Shown here one piece after another: positions 61,694 through 64,000 of a stretch of 64,000 nt of DNA. The translations under genes and the position numbers were made by a program. Location of the stretch: contig JAJZZA010000002.1 of the NCBI GenBank assembly GCA_021797825.1, positions 42,027-106,026 of the forward strand. The letters run 5' to 3'. The notes under the pieces are model-generated. The model saw only the letters and a list, made by a program, of their open reading frames with translations. It was not told the DNA's origin and ran no database searches. The number at the start of each line of letters is the position of its first letter. Position 1 is the first letter of the stretch. This DNA comes from Bacillota bacterium. Lineage in GTDB: Bacteria; Bacillota; Sulfobacillia; Sulfobacillales; Sulfobacillaceae.

Positions 61694-62487
61694 GTAATCC
61701 CCGGAGTCTTGGGGGCGATGGCAGCCCGTCTTTACGCAGCCCTGCCAGGCTGAGGTGCCCCCGCCGAGCTTGTGCCGCGACCTCGGGCGCCAGGGATCCT
61801 CCACGGGTTCTTTTCTGGCCCGCGATCATTCTGTCGGCGGCGACCTCGTCACTTGGGGAGATCCCGCACGAGCTGGCACCACGCCGTCTGACCGCAAAAA
61901 AGCACGGCGGAGGCAGCGTCGTCAAGCCGCCCGTCGGCGGCAAGCGACGGCCCCAGTGTCCGCGGGCGAAACGCCGCGCTGGCCGGGAGCAAAGACGAGA
62001 CCCTGTGCCGGTTCTGTTCACGCCTCGAACGGGGCGCAAACGGACGGTTTCGCAAAGAGAATCGGGCGACCTTTGGCAAGCCCGCTTGGCGGGCAGGGTG
62101 CGATCCCGGCTGGAACCTTGGCCCGCAGCGGCGATGGCCGGTCCCACCCCCATGCCTGGCCGCGCCATGGTTCCAACCCCGATGACGCCTGCCTCGCGAC
62201 CCTCGGGGTTGATGGGTCGTCGCCGTGCCGGGTGCGCAGAAACGAAGGAAAGCTTTTGGCGCTGTTCTAGGGAGCGCACCGTGACTGGCGTTGAGGATGC
62301 CCGCCAAGAAACTTTACCCCAGCCTTCAACGAAGACATGCGGGATTGAAGGAAGCGGCCGTCGCCCTGGACGGAATCTGACCCCAGGGATGTCGATGAGA
62401 AGAAAACGGCAAAATGACGCCAAAAACGGGCCTGCTCCGGTAAAATTGAGGTATCAACCCAATCAATTTCATAGGAGCGTGCCCGTC
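61694..62487. other. Gene-free stretch between ribF and the transposase
   Basis: About 790 bp. A frame continuous with the transposase crosses it, but it is Arg/Pro/Gly-rich without motif, and the transposase has its own ribosome site and start. I found no rpsO here, and no convincing insertion-sequence end or promoter. Confidence 0.35.
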
Positions 62488-63789
62488 ATGGCTATTATAC
62501 CACAACCAAAGTTGTTTTCCGGGGAGGATCTGCAACCGTTAGGCGACTTGGAGCGCTTGCAGTTGGTGCTCGAAACCATTCCCGATGAATCGTTGATGCG
62601 CATCTTAGAGCACGACCGCGGACGCGGTCGGAACGATTATCCCATTCGGGCGATGTGGAACTCCGTGCTGGCGGGGATCGTTTTTCAACATCCCACGATC
62701 GAAAGCCTGCGGCGGGAACTCAACCGCAACGGGCAATTGCGTGAAATGGTGGGGCTGGGCAGTGTGGCTCCGTCGGCCTGGGCGTATACGCGATTTTTGC
62801 ACCGCATTCTAGAACACCTTGAGGATCTTGACACGATGATTCACCACGTCATCGATGACCTCCAGCAGGTCTTGCCCGACTTTGGCGAACGGACGGCGAT
62901 CTATAGTGAGGCGATCGAGTCCTTTGCTAAGCGGCGATCCGACGACACGACGCCCGATGGGCGTCGTGATACGGATGCGGATTGGGGTAAGAAGACCTAC
63001 CGAGGAGTCGATGCCCAGGGCAAGGCGTGGGAGAAGGTCACGGCCTGGTTTGGCTATAAGATTCATCTCCTGGTCGATGCGACCTACGAGTTGCCGGTCG
63101 CTTGGACTGGCACCAAAGCCTCGACGGCCGACATCACCGAAGCCCCCAAGTTGTTAGCGCAGCTCCAGGCGCAGCATCCCCTCGCGCTGCAAGCAGCGCG
63201 GGTTTTGATGGGGGACCGGGGGTATGACGATACCCAATTAGTCCGGAGCTTATGGGACGATTACGGAATTAAGCCCGTCATCGATATTCGGAACATGGGG
63301 AAGGATGGCGATCCGACCCGGATGCTCCCGGGACACGACCCCGTCACCGACAAGTATCGGGGGGACGTCTTTTGCCACCATCCCGAGACAGGCGCAGGGC
63401 ATCGGATGGCCAACGGGGGCTTTGCAGCTGACCGAGACACCCTGAAAAAACGGTGGCCCGCGAAGTTTGCGGGCATTACCTGTGATGCTCAAGACACCTG
63501 TCCGGTCGCCCAAGGCATCCGAATTTCCTTGGAGACCGATCGGCGGGTCTTTACTCCCATGGATCGCAGCAGTTATGCATGGGAGCGCGAATACGCCCAG
63601 CGCACGGCCGTGGAGCGAGTCAATAGTCGGTTAGATGTCTCGTTTGGATTCGAATTACATACGATTCGCGGGCTGGCTAAGATGCGCGCCCGCTGCGGAT
63701 TGGCGCTACTCGTGATGCTGAGCATGGCGCTCGGGCGCATCCGGCAAAACCATCCCGAACTGCTCCGCAGTTTAGTCCGCAGCGCTTAA
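62488..63789 (+). CDS. IS4-type DDE transposase, probably inactive
   Basis: The 433-residue transposase has an N-terminal DUF772-like region (GRNDYPIRAMWNSVLAGIVF, LRRELNRNGQLREMVGL) and an RNase H-like DDE_Tnp_1 domain (WFGYKIHLLVDATYELPVAW, VLMGDRGYDDTQLV). The last acidic residue lies in the block around YAQRTAVERVNSRLD. At the place of the first catalytic Asp (usually AIDSKA/AIDGKA) the sequence reads AIYSEA, with Tyr139. The copy is therefore probably dead, though the frame is complete. ATG 62488 with TAGGAGCG upstream. A palindrome AGCGCTTAAGCGCT (63781-63794) covers the stop codon. Terminal inverted repeats were not identified, and the right end may lie beyond the window. Confidence 0.88.
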   Translation: MAIIPQPKLFSGEDLQPLGDLERLQLVLETIPDESLMRILEHDRGRGRNDYPIRAMWNSVLAGIVFQHPTIESLRRELNRNGQLREMVGLGSVAPSAWAYTRFLHRILEHLEDLDTMIHHVIDDLQQVLPDFGERTAIYSEAIESFAKRRSDDTTPDGRRDTDADWGKKTYRGVDAQGKAWEKVTAWFGYKIHLLVDATYELPVAWTGTKASTADITEAPKLLAQLQAQHPLALQAARVLMGDRGYDDTQLVRSLWDDYGIKPVIDIRNMGKDGDPTRMLPGHDPVTDKYRGDVFCHHPETGAGHRMANGGFAADRDTLKKRWPAKFAGITCDAQDTCPVAQGIRISLETDRRVFTPMDRSSYAWEREYAQRTAVERVNSRLDVSFGFELHTIRGLAKMRARCGLALLVMLSMALGRIRQNHPELLRSLVRSA

Positions 63790-64000
63790 GCGCTGCCCAA
63801 GACGGCCCTCCAATGCCATCGAATTTCCGTGACACTCGCGGATCCCGCCGAGTGTGTTGCGCGGTTCCTGCCATCCTGAGCGGCAATTGTTACCAGTCCG
63901 GATGGCGGGTTTTATAGCCGGTCACCCTTCGTCCGTCGGTTCCACTCGGCGCAAGATCGCTCTGCAAGCTCTGTTCAAAATGCCACAGCGCAAAAAGCTC

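Noticed and set aside
61690..62487. N-terminal extension of the IS4-type transposase, and a possible Arg-rich TnpB fragment at about 61.9 kb
   Set aside because: The transposase has its own start and ribosome site. The Arg/Lys-rich segment lacks the residues that would identify TnpB.
1..64000. CRISPR arrays, rRNA genes or prophage
   Set aside because: No regularly spaced direct repeats, no ribosomal RNA signatures and no phage structural or integrase genes were seen on either strand.

Overview
The window comes from a GC-rich (roughly 60 %), endospore-forming member of the Firmicutes. Three observations point to this: a full-length spoIVA, an alpha/beta-type small acid-soluble spore protein gene, and the classical Gram-positive order rpsB-tsf-pyrH-frr-uppS-cdsA-dxr-rseP-ispG-proS-polC-nusA-ylxR-ylxQ-infB-rbfA-nrnA-truB-ribF. 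Frequent GTG and TTG starts with strong AGGAGG-type ribosome sites, isoprenoid synthesis by the MEP route (dxr, ispG), and decayed insertion sequences suggest a Sulfobacillus/Thermaerobacter/Symbiobacterium-like lineage. That placement is an inference from gene content, not from a comparison.

Layout. 1-2.8 kb: the 3' part of an EAL (c-di-GMP phosphodiesterase) gene, then spoIVA. 2.8-6.5 kb, minus strand: two oligopeptide-type ABC permeases and a substrate-binding lipoprotein, with a tRNA-Pro(GGG) gene between them and no ATPase genes. 6.5-8.75 kb: a gene-free structured stretch followed by an eroded IS200/IS605 element (tnpA with an altered HUH motif, tnpB broken). 8.76-10.5 kb: a putrescine-type class III aminotransferase and a START-like protein. 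10.7-17.4 kb: a compact eight-gene operon for polyamine synthesis and SAM by-product recycling (speD, ndk, a metallophosphoesterase, an MTA/MTI phosphorylase, ahcY, mtaD, a hotdog thioesterase, a PHP protein), read from one strong sigma-A promoter. 17.4-30 kb: DinG (exonuclease plus a probable Fe-S helicase), SurE, a small membrane protein, a cell-wall-binding protein with a degenerate deacetylase-like domain, a SASP, YpmA-like/Nudix/TPR genes, MiaB, and a GH18 lipoprotein lacking the usual catalytic Glu. 30-37.4 kb: a four-gene alpha-glucan or trehalose-type sugar cluster (nucleotidyltransferase, GT4, GH15, GH133). 37.4-38.7 kb: about 1.2 kb without genes but dense in hairpins. 38.8-61.7 kb: the translation, phospholipid, isoprenoid and replication supercluster. 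61.7-64 kb: an unannotatable stretch and an IS4-type transposase where rpsO is normally found.

How the genes work together. SpeD makes decarboxylated SAM. Spermidine synthesis then releases methylthioadenosine, and methylation releases S-adenosylhomocysteine. MtaD, the phosphorylase and AhcY process these two by-products, and an Asn in the phosphorylase base pocket suggests the route MTA to MTI to hypoxanthine. The big cluster couples ribosome function (S2, EF-Ts, RRF, NusA, IF-2, RbfA, TruB) with undecaprenyl phosphate, CDP-diacylglycerol and MEP-pathway enzymes, a site-2 protease and PolC. rimP and ylxP are missing from their usual places in it.

Most notable points: the structured non-coding block at 37.6-38.7 kb, an uppS without a normal start codon in front of a perfect ribosome site, a 368-nt out-of-frame overlap of ylxQ with infB, DinG with both an exonuclease and an Fe-S signature, several proteins with apparently lost catalytic residues, and long palindromic terminators that include the stop codon.
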